From: Petunia secreta
Lineage: Eukaryota; Streptophyta; Magnoliopsida; Solanales; Solanaceae
Assembly (NCBI GenBank): GCA_029990175.1
Contig: JARKIP010000064.1
Span: forward strand, 15,518,001 to 15,582,000
Direction of reading: 5' to 3'
Length of the DNA stretch: 64,000 bases
Below the pieces are notes generated by a model. That model was given only the letters and a program-made list of their open reading frames with translations, made no database searches and had not been told where the DNA came from. Each line of letters begins with the position of its first letter. Positions within the stretch are counted from its first letter, which is position 1. Below, piece by piece: positions 31,021-42,560 of this stretch. The translations under genes were made by a program, and so were the position numbers.

Positions 31021-33353
31021 TTAAGTCTCTTTTGTACCACAAGTCCAATTATCCATCACATCACTTGGTTCAGCATTCTGCACATGTGGCTCTTTCTCAG
31101 AATCTTCAATAGTTGCACTGCATTTCAATCCATCATTCAAGAATAGGCTGCCAACACCTTCAATCAAATTCTGCATGGACATTTCTGGTGCTTGGACAAA
31201 TGACTGGTTCAATGGTAAAAGAGGTTGTGGTATGACATTAGTCGGCTTCTTCTCAGACTCAGCCTTTTCAATCTTTCCTTCAACGGGGTTGCCACCTAGG
31301 CCAAAAGTTCCCTCATTCTTCTGCAATAGAGTTAGTGCTTGCTTAGGTACCTTAGAAGCAATATTATCAACCTTTACATCATAAATAGAGACTATGGTGC
31401 CCTTAAGATTTGGCTCTTCCTCAAGAGAAATTACATTAACTGCATTGTTATCATGATTGGGAAAAGGATTATCATGCACATTTGGCTGAGTGTCGGTGAG
31501 TTGAATGGTGCCTACTTTGATTAAACCCTCGACCTTGTCTTTGAAAGTATAACATCTCTCAATATCATGGCCGGCTGCCCCTGAGTGATAAGCACAATGC
31601 TTATTCGCATCATACCATTTTGGAGGTGGATTTGGGGTGTTATCAGGGATAGGCTGCACAACTCCCGCATTTCTTAATCTCTCAAAAAGCTGGCCATATG
31701 ACTCGGCTAGGGGAGTATAGGTTTTGGTTGCTCTCCTTTCGTAATTCTGATTAAACCCTTGCACATTGGGACGAACAGGAGGACGAGGCTGGTAATTCTG
31801 GGGTGCTTGAAAATTTGGCTGATGAGGGTATTGATTAGGTGCGTGTGCTCTAGGTTGGTAGTAATTTGCTTGTGTATTGTAAACCGGATAAGGAACAGGT
31901 GGCATATGGTAGTGAGTGGAATAGTTTGGGTAATAGGTGTTTTGGTAGGTGGGGGGAAGGCAGACGGATTGCCAAAATCCAACTTTCCAGCCGGTCGACG
32001 CTCGATGTCTCCCACAACAGCTCCTACCTCTTCTTTCTTCTTCTTGTTAAAGCCATTACCAGACCCAGACTGGATTGCCTTACTTGTAGCTTGCAGAGTG
32101 GCCAAATTTGTGATCCTACCAGTTTTCAAACCAGCTTCATACATCTCCCCAGTTTTCACTAGATTGGAAAAAGTAGAGTTAGTCATGGATGCCATTCGAT
32201 CATAGTAGAATTCATCCAATATCTCGATGAAATGTCCCACAAACTCTTCCTCACTCATGGGATGCTTAACTTTGGCAGCCTCACTCCTCCAACGTATCGC
32301 GTATTCCCTAAAGGTCTCGGTCGGCTTGTTTCTAAACCTTGCAATAGCCAACCGATCCGATAGTATTTTAGCATGGAAACCAAAACGCTCTATGAAGTCG
32401 TGAGCCATACTCCTCCAGTTAATCCATTTTGAGGGATCCTGCTCGGAGTACCAGTCTAAAGCCTCGCCTTCAAGACTATGAATGAATGATTTCATACGGA
32501 GCTCTTCATTCTTCCCAACCCCCAAGGTTTCACAGTACTTTCTCAAATGGGCTCGGGGGTTGCCTTTTCCCTCAAACTTCACAAACTTTGGTACTTTGTA
32601 CCCTTCTGGGTATTCAATTCCAGGATGAACACACAAATCTTCATATTCTAGACTTTCCTTGCCCTTGCCTATTGATGCTTTGCTAAGAGCACTCATCACC
32701 CAACCTTGTACCTTTTTCTCCAAATCCTCACCCACATCGACTTCTTTTTCGGCTCTCCTAACACCATTTTGAAACTTCACATAAGGAGGATCAGTGTAAT
32801 CATCAATTTGCACAATAGGGGCATCTTGCCCGCCAGATACCGCCACTTGAACTAATGGTGCGGATGGATTTTCAGCATAAGCTTGCGGGATGGGTTCATT
32901 TTGGTAAGTGGAGGTTTGGTATGGATATGGAGTGTGTGTTTGATAATAAGTATTGGCAGGGTGCGGGTTGTATGATGGGTATTGTTGATGTGATGGGTAG
33001 ATGGGTGGTCGGTTGATTGTTTGGCTAGATTGAGTGTTATTTGGAGGTGGAGCTTGGGCAAGTGGCAAGTTGCTTTGGTGGACTGGTGCTTTTAGAGAAT
33101 TGTGGGTGTTCAAAGGTGTGTTCATATTGGCGATCCCATCAATTGAGTTCAGAGATTGCCCAATTTGACCCAGAGAGTGGGATGCATGCTGCGTGTTTTT
33201 AGGAGTTTGCCCTTTTACCGCAGCCAGTTCATCTTTTAGCATCTGTAGTTCCTTAGCCATTTCAAGAATCAGTTCGTCTTGAGCAATAATGACATTTTCT
33301 CTTGAAGATTTCAGGAGTTGCAAGATTTTTCTTGGTATTGCGAGGTTCATCAT
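31021..33353 (-). pseudogene. Element B gag gene, frameshifted
   Basis: The N-terminal frame (33353-31707) starts MMNLAIPRKILQLLKSSREN. It has a P/Q/Y-rich stretch and then the Tat-type retrotransposon gag core (NPRAHLRKYCETLGVGKNEE, SLEGEALDWYSEQDP, ERFGFHAKILSDRLAIARFR). The C-terminal frame (31905-31021) has the Tat/Ogre signature CAYHSGAAGHDIERCYTFKD, a Cys/His motif, and ends at MDNWTCGTKET followed by a stop. The two frames overlap. A one-base shift in a run of six G on the plus strand (about 31961-31966) joins them. Apart from that shift the gene is open for more than 750 codons. No protease follows, so the element is gag-only. The product would be the capsid/nucleocapsid protein packaging the element's RNA. 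Confidence 0.87.
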
Positions 33354-34670
33354 CTATTCCAGTTATTGTCAGTTGTGGAAATGTGTACCAGTATGCAGAT
33401 TAGTCATTTGCCCTTGTGTAATAGGAGTGATCAGCCAACTTAAATCAGCACAAATCAAACCTCTGTATGTGGGATAAACAAAACAAAAGAAAAAGTTTAA
33501 AAGTAACCATGTTAGTTTGCATGTCATTGGCAAAGTTGCACACAAACCACGTAGCGCGCATCACGTAGCGCTTTGCATTTTAAACAAGTTTGACATGTGG
33601 CAATCACAATTAGTTGAGCGTAAATGAAAATGCGAACGTGTCCTACCCCGTAAGGTGCCTTTTTGTGCTAGAGGTAAGCCTAATCGTCAAGTTGCACACC
33701 GTTGCGGTGGCAATAGATTGATCCAAACCGTTGCCAATGTAAATTTGGGAGATAACGGTACAATAAACAATAAAAATTTAAAAGCCCATTTTTATTAAAA
33801 ATGTCTCCAATAATACAATGCCTTGAACAGAAATCCGGCAACAAACCACTACAACATGGTAATACACTGTTTTTGAAAACAAAATAAATAATAAAATGCA
33901 ATAACTGAGTCCCAAAATACTAAAACCACAATTGTTTGCTCCTTGTCGGATCAAGATCTGTCAACTGCTAATCTTCAACTATATTGAACGCATTGGCAAA
34001 CAACTGTGAATATTACCTTATTGAACAAACGGCTATCTCCCTGTAAACAAAAGGAACCGTGAGACAAACTCCCAAATTTGGCAAAGGCAAACCGGCATGG
34101 ATCCATCTATGGTCACCATATACCAAATAAAATGAAATGTCGTTGGGTTACAAGTACTTGTCGACAAAAGAGCGGTTTCTTAATTCCTGTAAACGGTACC
34201 AAGGACCGGGTCCAAACTAAGGTGTATATGCATGCATGTCCTAAAATTTCATTCTAAGATGGGCTAATGGTTGAGGCTGACTCGACCTATGCGGGATAGA
34301 CCTGGCCTCACAACGCAGTAGAGCTGGCCATGACAAAACCAGGCAACATCAATATCCCGAACTAACTTTTGGTAACACGAAAGAAGTTTCAAAGAGTGAG
34401 GTAAGGGCAATGCCCTTCCTGCGTAACTACACGTCAAGCGGGTGCCCCGTAATAAAATCGAGGAGGTGAAAGAGAATTGACAGGCTCCATATGAACGGCG
34501 GACTATGCACAAATAAAAACATGCTTCAATACATTCATTCACAACAATTAATTCTACGCATACTAGTTTAGGCATGCAAACAAATAAAGAGTTAAGCTAC
34601 GCATACATATAATCAACACATATAAATAAAGCAAATTCGTGAAAATCTTTTGGTTAGAACCATTTGCGTA
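33354..34670 (-). other. 5' leader of element B
   Basis: About 1.3 kb between the primer binding site and the gag start. No gene is seen; several short frames are chance. This is a usual position for packaging and dimerisation signals, but none can be identified from sequence alone. Confidence 0.5.
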
Positions 34671-34690
34671 TCCCCAGCAGAGTCGCCACG
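34671..34690 (-). other. Primer binding site of element B
   Basis: The minus strand reads CGTGGCGACTCTGCTGGGGA next to the LTR end ...GGGTTCAACA. The sequence TGGCGACTCTGCTGGGGA is the PBS commonly seen in Tat/Ogre-type elements (tRNA-Arg-like). Confidence 0.8.
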
Positions 34691-34691
34691 C

Positions 34692-36832
34692 TGTTGAACC
34701 CTTTCAAAAAAAATGCACACAAGTATGCATCGGGATTTGATTTCAACAAAATGGGGATTCCAAAGGGTTTTCTTTGGAGTCGTCACCTAATTTAAGGATT
34801 ATTAGGAACCAATTGTAAATTAATGAGTGCATTTCTTCCTTATTTTAAAAGGAAAATAAGTTTCAGAGATTCTTAGGTAAGTGGTTCTATTAAATTCGAA
34901 AGAAGGTCCCTTGCGGGGGCACTTTTGAAAATCTGCTAAATGTGGTTACGACAGTTTTCACGAATTTGATAAAATAAATAACTTAAAGATTTTAGCAAAA
35001 TATAGGATAAATAAATAAAAAAAGCAAATAATAAGTAAATAAATAAATATAAGTAAATAGATAATAAATAAATAATAAATAACTGAATATTTAATAAAAT
35101 AAGTAAATTGATAAGTAAATAATTTAAATATAAATAATGATAAAATAAAGATATAAATTTAATTAAATTTTAATTTGCACTCATTAACTGACAAGCGGTT
35201 CTTAATATCTTAAATTAATTGGCGCGTCCCAAAGAAACGGGATAAGCAATTGTAATCAATTCTAAACATGCGATATGATAACAATTTTAAATAAAGCAAC
35301 TAATCTACCAGGCTTCTATCATGCGAAGTCCTAGTCCGATTTACAAGGATCCTAAGACATGCTTTTTTAAAGGGGGCAGGAGAGAAGGAGTTTAGAAGGT
35401 AGAACCCGGATAGCAAGCTCGACATGAGCTTTGAACTTTACAAAGTTTTCATTCATCTATTTTTAGCGAAAATTTGAACAAGAAATGCAGAAGCAAGGCC
35501 CGGACAACTCCAATGCCAATTAGGCGATCCCAATTTGCGAGTTTTAACTGAAACTCGTCCCAAGGTTTTTTATGCCAAAATAAGAGGAAAATAAGGATTA
35601 ACAATTTATACATTAATCAACAGAAATTTGCAAAAGGAAGCATAATGAGAAATGCATGATTGATGATTATTCATTCAAATTTCAAACGACAAAGCATCAA
35701 GTTAATTCTAGGCAGATGAACTGGAAAAGACTACTGGAGAAACTTTGAACAGAATTGAACATGGCTTCTGACTATTAAAGCAATCAATCCATACTGATCA
35801 TTTAACATAAGGGAGGTGGAGATTAAGAAAAGAAACAAACGTCACGTCTAGATTTTAAAAGAATGAACCCTATACTATTTTCTGCTCTAAGATCCCTTTA
35901 AATAAACCAGACTGAGAAACTGGATACTAGGAATTAGAACTAGCCGAACTACATCCTAGAGAATGAAGGAAGATATGCAGACCCAAAGCATCAATTACCA
36001 GAAGCGAGCTGACTAGAAACAGATTTCTAATCTTGAACTTAACCCTACCAGACATCACTTGCTTAATAGACCATTCACGTACACCAACACTACTTGCATA
36101 CCCAAAGAAAGAAATTCCAATTCCAGATCCCATCAAAACCCAGAACTGCCTTGCACCAGATCATGAGACAAACTCAACCTGCTCCTCGCTTCTTCTTTCA
36201 CAATCAGAAGAAACAAATTATCCATCAAACTAAAAGCCTCCTTCTACAACCTGCACACTCTACTCCCTCTACTACACTACCTGCACACACACACCCCACT
36301 TGCAGAGCCTCCTTTCAACCTTCAGGACCAACATCTAAGTCAACTTCAGACCTGCCTACACTCTGCATCTTTCCTGAACAAAACCAGGATCTGCAGCATC
36401 TCCTTCCCCTCTCCTTAACTACCTACAGGCTATACCAGACTCTGCTAACAACTCACAACTCACCATCCAAACACCATCACCTGAACCTGCCTGGAAACCA
36501 AGAATTAACCTAGACTAAGCACCTGCACCTATACTTACCTGAAAAAGACTGAGATATAACCTACAACACAGACCCTATTGCAAGAATGGAAACATCCCTA
36601 CTACACTTCAGAACCACCAGACACCCACCTGAAAAGAACACACGTACCTGCATCCATAAACAACTCTCTACACCCTCATAAAAGAACTAACACCTGCAAC
36701 CTTTTACTCTCCTAAGACAATCAAGACATGAACCTTGCTGCTCCTCTTTACTGATCACATCCCCGCTACTGCATCAGCCCCAGGCACCATCCAAACAACA
36801 ACATATCCAGAAAACTGACCTGCAGTACCCTT
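34692..36832 (-). repeat. 5' LTR of element B (truncated)
   Basis: It matches 11067 to about 13248 of the complete LTR and then breaks at about 36832, where it runs directly into the inside of element C's LTR. The missing part corresponds to about 1,480 bases (13249-14730 of the other copy). Confidence 0.85.
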
Positions 36833-37041
36833 TCTTCATTTGGGTCCGGTCACTCTCTTCTTCGTGCTCAAGCTTATAGATGAAACTGTTGGTTCTTAAG
36901 TTCGGCCATTCAGCTTTGGGGAGTTTGCTTTATCCCGATCAAACCAATTGAATATGGATATCGTGCAACAACTTGGCTTGGCTTCGTGTCATCGGCCTCG
37001 GTGGATCGAATACTTTATCAGCATGTGTTTGGGTTGCATCA
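36830..37041 (-). repeat. 3' LTR of element C, truncated
   Basis: It matches 44290-44500 (GGTCCGGTCACTC..., CTTGGCTTGGCTTCGTGTCA..., ...GGTTGCATCA). The outer ~540 bases are missing at the deletion junction with element B. Confidence 0.85.
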
Positions 37042-38574
37042 TCCTCCCCTTTTTGAGAAGATTTCTTCCTCGAAATAGAGCCCTCTTCATCCTCCGAAGT
37101 TTGACCTACAACACAAGGGACTAAATCAACAACATTAAAGGTGTTGGATACGTTATACTCACCAAGGAGGTCGATCACATAAGCATTGTTGTTGATCTTG
37201 CTCAGCACTTGAAATGGACCATCCCCTCGAGGGGCCAACTTTCCTTTCCTTAGGTTCGAAAATCGTTCCTTTCGGAAGTGAACCCAAACCCAATCTCCCT
37301 TCTTTAATTCCAACTTTTTACGCCATTTGTTTTTCTTCGATGCAACTTTTGCATAAGCTTCATCTAGGTTCTTCTTTACCTTTGCATGCAACTCGATCAA
37401 GGTAGTGGCTCGCCGAGTACCTTCAAAATCAATAATAGAATCTCGAGGCAATGGGGTTAAATCAAGTGGAATCAAAGGGTTAAATCCATTTACACATTCG
37501 AACGGAGTCATTCCAATCATTCGATGCACAGTTCGATTGTATGAAAATTCCACCACGGGCAAATGATCAGCCCAATTTCCGACCTTGCCTTTGTTCAATG
37601 CTCGAAGCAAAGATCCCAAGGTTCGGTTGACTACTTCGGTCTGTCCATCAGTCTGAGAATGGTGAGACGTCGAGAATAATAGCTTGGTGCCGAGGGCACC
37701 CCATAGACATTTCCAAAAATGACTCAAGAATTTTGAGTCTCGATCACTCACAATAGTACGAGGCACACCATGCAATTCCAACACATTAGAAATAAACAAA
37801 GTAGCTACATGTTGTGCATCATCACACTTCTTGCAAGGAATAAAGTGAGCCATTTTGAAAAAACGGTCGACTACGAATAAGATGCTATCATGTCCACCCC
37901 GACCTCGGTAACCCTATAACAAAATCCATAGATATATTAATCCACGGTCGATTAGAAACAGGCTTCGGAGTATATAATCCATGAGGGTTGGACCTCGATT
38001 TAGCTTTCTTGTAATCTATACAAGCATTGCAAAGGCTTTCCACATCTCTTCGCATTTTTGGCCAATGGAACTGCTCGGTTAAGATACCAAGAGATTTGTC
38101 GACACTGAAGTATCCCATCAAGCCTCCAGAGTGAGCTTCTCGAACCAAAAGCTCTCTCCACGATGACACAGGCACATAAACCCTCCCATTCTTGAAGAGG
38201 TAGCCATCGTGCCACTGATATTTCTCAACCCTTCGGCCTCTCAAGATTGCGTCACGAACGCTTTTCAGTTTGGGATCACATTCGTACATCAAGTTGATGC
38301 TTTCGAATCCCATGAGCCTCGAGGCGAGAGTGGTCGTTAAGGCAAATTTCCTTGATGATAGCGCATCGACCACAACATTGTCTTTTTCCTTTTTGTAATG
38401 AATTACATAGGGAAAGCTCTCAATGAATTCTACCCAATTGGCATGCCTCCGATTTAATTTTTCCTGGCCTCGGAGATGTTTCAAGGACTTATGATCGCTT
38501 TTAATCACAAATTCTCTCGGCCACAAATAATGCTGCCAATGGGCAAGTGCTCAAACGAGGGCGTACAACTTCTG
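36939..38574 (-). pseudogene. Element C integrase and RNase H end
   Basis: From high to low coordinate: the RNase H end (HYLWPREFVIKSDHKSLKHL, about 38470-38545, with one internal stop just upstream), the tether, and the integrase zinc-binding region (about 38150-38000). Then the integrase core (VSDRDSKFLSHFW, TSHHSQTDGQTEVVNRTLGS, VEFSYNR). It ends with a C-terminal domain (GDGPFQVLSKINNNAYVIDL, NTFNVVDLVPC) and the tail PPRPMTRSQAKLLHDI. A frameshift at about 37860-37890 separates GLPRSG from the core. The stop is at 36939, inside the LTR. In place of a classical chromodomain the tail resembles the CR-type ending of CRM elements. Confidence 0.83.
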
Positions 38575-39220
38575 AAAGGTGAAAAGCATGACGGAATCGA
38601 CGGTGGTCAATCTTCCTGTACTGGCGAAGCTTTAATTGAAGACCTTTCAGTGCCCTTTCGTTTGGTCCCCTCTGTCGAATTCCTATTTTTTCTTGAATCC
38701 TATTAGAATCCAACAGAAAATTGGAGAGGAAAAAGCTGCCTCCACTATTCGGAACTTTTTTCTGACATCACAAGTATATATCATCAAATTATTCGGTCTC
38801 TCCCTATGGCTTTCTAAGAAGCTGGACCCAATAAGATAAGAAGCCCTTAGATGCAACCATCTCTTTCTTTGTAGATATAGCTTTATTTCCTGCCCTAAGA
38901 AAGCCATAAAGAAAAAAACCAATATAGGAACTTCAAGTTATCATGATAAGTGTGGGAAGTCGATAGTGTACGTGATGGAGGACATAGCTTACGATCATCG
39001 GCTTTGATCATGCCACTAGGCATTATTTGTAAAGTCTCTATTCCTTGGTAATCAAAGCCCAAAGATCTATTAGTTAGGAGTGATATTTTTTTCTCCCATG
39101 CTTTCCGTTGGTCAACAACCAACCAGGCATCATAAAATTCCCGATGGATGACGCCCCATCGGCAGTCAGCCCCGGGGGAGAATGATGATGGAGATGTATT
39201 GCGGCCTTCTCCTGTTCATC
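38575..39220. other. Foreign ~645-base segment inside element C, with plastid ndhJ-like stretch
   Basis: It interrupts the RNase H coding sequence between ...NYSTCD (39221 side) and ...LYALV (38574 side). It has no homology that I recognise to retrotransposon sequence. On the minus strand at about 39023-39070 it encodes RSLGFDYQGIETLQI, with DNA matching (from memory) the start of the plastid NDH subunit gene ndhJ for about 48 bases. The rest is unidentified and could be mitochondrial, plastid or other filler. No flanking target duplication is apparent, so it looks like capture at a double-strand break rather than a transposon. Confidence 0.6.
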
Positions 39221-40440
39221 ATGTCACACGTAGAGTAGTTCACGGTTGCACCCTTAAGCTTTTCACTAAAATAAGTGATTGGCTTCGATTCTTGCATAAG
39301 CACTCCTCCAATCCCAACTCCGGATGCATCACATTCGACTTCGAATGCTTTGCCGAAGTTAGGGAGTTTCAATAACGGGGTAGAGCAAAGCCTCCGTTTC
39401 AACTCTTGGAAAGCCCTCTCTTGGGGCTCTCCCCACACAAATGGATGGCCTTTCTTTACCAGCTCGTTTAAAGGAGATGCCATGGTGTTAGAGTCACGAA
39501 CAAATTTTTGGTAAAAGCTAGCTAAACCATGGAAGCTACGAACTTGAGATACCGAGGTTGGAGTTGGCCAATCTTTGATGGCTTCGACTTTAGACTCATC
39601 GACTTCAACACCATTAGCACTCACAACGAATCCTAGAAAAACTACACGCTCGACACAAAAGGCACATTTATTGAAGTTAGCATATAACTTCTCTTCTCTA
39701 AGCTTATCAAGCACTAGCCTTAGGTGTGCGACATTTTCATCCACAGATTTACTATAAACAAGTATGTCATCGAAGTAAACGACAACAAACTTATTTATGA
39801 ACGGCTTGAGCACATGGTTCATCAGTCGCATGAATGTGCTCGATGCGTTAGAGAGGCCAAAAGGCATCACTAACCATTCATAGAGACTGAATTTGGTCTT
39901 GAATGCGGTTTTCCACTCGTCTCCGAGTTCCATTCAGATTTTGTGGTAACCGGACCTGAGCTCTATCTTCGAAAAGCATGAAGAACCACTTAACTCATCT
40001 AGCATATCATCTAATCGAAGGATAGGATGGCGATATTTTACCGTGATTTTGTTGACTGCTCGGAAATCAACACACATTCGCCATGTTCCATCTTTCTTCG
40101 GGACAAGGATAACAGGAATGGCACAAGGACTCAAGCTCTCTCGAACAAGGCCTTTATTCATCAATTCATCAACCTGCCTTTGGATCTCTTTGGTGTCCTC
40201 GGAATTACACCAGTATGAAGGTTTGTTGGGGATTTGGGACCCCCGTACGGAGTCAATCTGGTGCTCGATTCCTCTCAACGGAGGTAATCCACCTGGCATT
40301 TCTTAAGGAAACATGTCCTCGAAGTCATGCAAAACACTTTGTACAGCACTAGGCAAAGGGTTATCGTCAGAAAATCATCATAAGAGTTTAGAAAGATATC
40401 CTTGTGCACGAGGCAAATCATCATCTGACTGTTGTCGTTG
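39221..40440 (-). pseudogene. Element C reverse transcriptase and start of RNase H
   Basis: The minus strand gives RT motifs in order: EIQRQVDELMNKGLVRESLS, VPKKDGTWRMCVDFRAVNKI, FSKIELRSGYHKI (40299-39934). After a stop at 39932-39934 comes FKTKFSLYEWLVMPFGLSNA, then the catalytic VVVYFDDILVYSK (about 39760-39800, intact YFDD) and the connection domain FLGFVVSANGVEVDESKVEA. RNase H begins ECDASGVGIGGVLMQ and reaches NYSTCD, where the foreign segment begins. One premature stop plus the insertion make it non-functional. Confidence 0.86.
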
Positions 40441-40871
40441 CCTCGTAGATACTCACCCCGTTGCAGGATTGCACAAATATTTTCTTACCTCGGGCGGTGA
40501 GTTGTTGTCTTCGGCCACAATTTTTGTCCCGACCTGAGACTTGGCTTTGGCCGCTTCTTTCAACTCCTTCATTCGTTTATAGTCCTCGCTAACTTGTTTT
40601 GGAGACAAGGGTTTGAGTATGAAACTCTTCCCTTCGAGCTTAGCAGTGTAAGTGTTGGATGGTCCGTTATGAATAATCGACCGATCATACTGCATGGTCG
40701 ACCCAATAGTATATGACAAGCTTGCATCGGTACCACATCGAACATCATCTCATCTTGATATTCTCCAACTTTGAACTTGATCCACACTTATTTTACAACC
40801 TTCAATTCTCCACACTCATTCAACCATTCTAATATGTAAGGATGGGGATGCTTTAAGGTAGGTAGTCCAAA
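40441..40871 (-). pseudogene. Element C protease-RT linker remnant
   Basis: Fragments in shifted frames contain the retropepsin C-terminal signature (DVVPMQACHILLGRP, about 40715-40760) and the following VEGKSFILKPLSPKQ-type linker. The overlap of two frames here shows at least one frameshift. Confidence 0.7.
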
Positions 40872-42560
40872 TTAAGAAACCAAGGTTTGGCTCACCACAT
40901 TCGCACAACTACCCGAATCAATGATCATCGAACAAACTTTCCCCCTTACTCGACATCGGGCATGGAAAAGGCTTTCTCTTTGGTTGTCCTCTTCTTCAAG
41001 AGTCATGCAGCTCAAATTCCTTCGAACTACAAGAAACATTTCCGGATGATCAACTTTGGCAGCTTCACAACCATCATCATCTTCAGCTCGGTCAATCTCT
41101 TCAAAATTTTCCTCCTTGGTGTCACTCGCTTGCTTACAAACATCTCCATTGTCGAGCACAAGCATAACTTTGCGAGTTGGACTCTCTTTTGCCATGTGAC
41201 CATAACCTTTGCATTTATGACACTGAATACTTGAAGCGCTAGGAGAACTAATTTGAACTTTACCTCCCACTTCTCTTGGCTGGTTAACGGTCACACCCCT
41301 CTCGAAGGGTTTCATCGGCTCTCGAACAGTGTTAGCACTGGCTGGATTCAGACTCTTCCAATATTTACCTCGGTTCAAAGGAGCTGAAGTAGTGACTCCT
41401 CGGTACCGGTTTGCCTTTTCGTCTTTAACCCATTTCTCAGCTTCAATGGCAGCATGAAATACATCTTCCAGAGTTTGATACACATGCAGCCTCAATTGAG
41501 ATGACACATCTCGAGCCAAGCCATTTTTGAATCGAATGATGGCTTGCTCGTCATCTTCTTCCATATCAAGAGCCAATCGAATTCTTTTGAACTCATCATG
41601 TTATTTTTCAACCGATTTGGACCCTTGTTTTAATTCGAAGAGCTTTCAAAGTTGATCCTGCCGATATTTGGCATCCACATACTTAGCATCCATTGCTCTT
41701 TTCAACTACATCCATATGGTGACCTCGGGATAAGCATTCCTTCGTCTCACCCTTTTGTCAGCCTCCCACCATATCGATGCATACGTCTCGAACGAAGCAA
41801 TAGCATGAGCAGCTTTTCTCTCTTCGGTCATCTCATTGGTTTCGAAGACTTGTTCCAATTTAAGCTTCCAATCAAGATATTGGTCTGGATCACGAGTTCC
41901 TCTGAAGGGTGGAATAGTGATCTTGACACTGTTCAAGTTTGAATCTCGAGCACCTCGGATTTGTTCGGGATACTCATCATAATAGTCATCAGCCTTCCGC
42001 TCAATATTTTCATCAACATATGCGCCTCGGCCTCGACCTCGGAAATTTCCAGGACCTCGCTGAGCCTGCCTTTGTTGAACGAATGGTGGCTCATACTCGT
42101 GTTCGCCTTCGGGAAATTCTCCTTCATCGACACCTTCATCAACGACCACAACTTGTCGTCGGGCCATTGGAAGTGGTACTCTTTTACCTTGGGGAATGCC
42201 AAAGTGTTGATAACCAGCCTGGGGATTGCCCAAGTTTTACTGTTGTACTTAGGAATTCCCCAAGTGTTGTGTAGCTTGGGGATTGCCCATAGCTTTATTT
42301 CGAACAACCTCGCTCTTCAACTGATGTTGTCGAATGAGCTCAGCAAACAGCTCCGGTTTCATAGGAGTGGAATTGCTAGTTCCAGTGCCAGACCCAGGTA
42401 AGGCCACGGACATACTACCTTGCTCGAGATGAGCTACTCGAGCACTCACTCTTCTTACTTCGGCTTGTATCGCAGCCATGAGATCGGCTAACAACACCTC
42501 GGGCTTCTCAATGCCTTTTCCTTCGCCTCCATTCCCGGCCATGGTACCTGCACAAATCAA
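40872..42560 (-). pseudogene. Element C gag and start of protease
   Basis: The start region MAGNGGEGKGIEKPEVLLAD lies at about 42540. The gag core (ITIPPFRGTRDPDQYLDWKL, QVFETNEMTEERKAAHAIAS) is at 42233-41706. The C-terminal gag (QAIIRFKNGLARDVSSQLRL) has a zinc knuckle whose last Cys position reads Ser (CHKCKGYGHMAKES, about 41180-41230, instead of CX2CX4HX4C). The protease active site is MIIDSGSCANVVS (about 40880-40925). Stops at about 41577-41705 and 42234-42250 interrupt it. Confidence 0.8.

Larger units (their letters stand above)
11067..36832 (-). mobile_element. Element B: Tat/Ogre-type gag-only LTR retrotransposon
   Basis: Inserted into A's RT. The full 3' LTR is 11067-14730 (3,664 bases; TGTTGA...TCAACA ends). 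The 5' LTR is 34692-36832, truncated by a deletion. Internally on the minus strand: PBS GTGGCGACTCTGCTGGGGAT next to the 5' LTR, a 1.3-kb leader, a gag gene (33353-31021), then a long noncoding 3' region with a ~210-base tandem array (about 15340-16620), and a polypurine tract AAAGAGGGGCAGC at 14731-14743. No protease, RT, RNase H or integrase is recognisable, so it depended on a relative in trans. The PBS, gag type and 3' tandem repeats fit the Tat/Ogre lineage. Element D sits inside at 18005-30533. Confidence 0.85.

Noticed and set aside
38500..38922. Possible independent genes in frames at 38501-38922
   Set aside because: They lie in the foreign segment inside element C, have no recognisable domain and no start or splice context.
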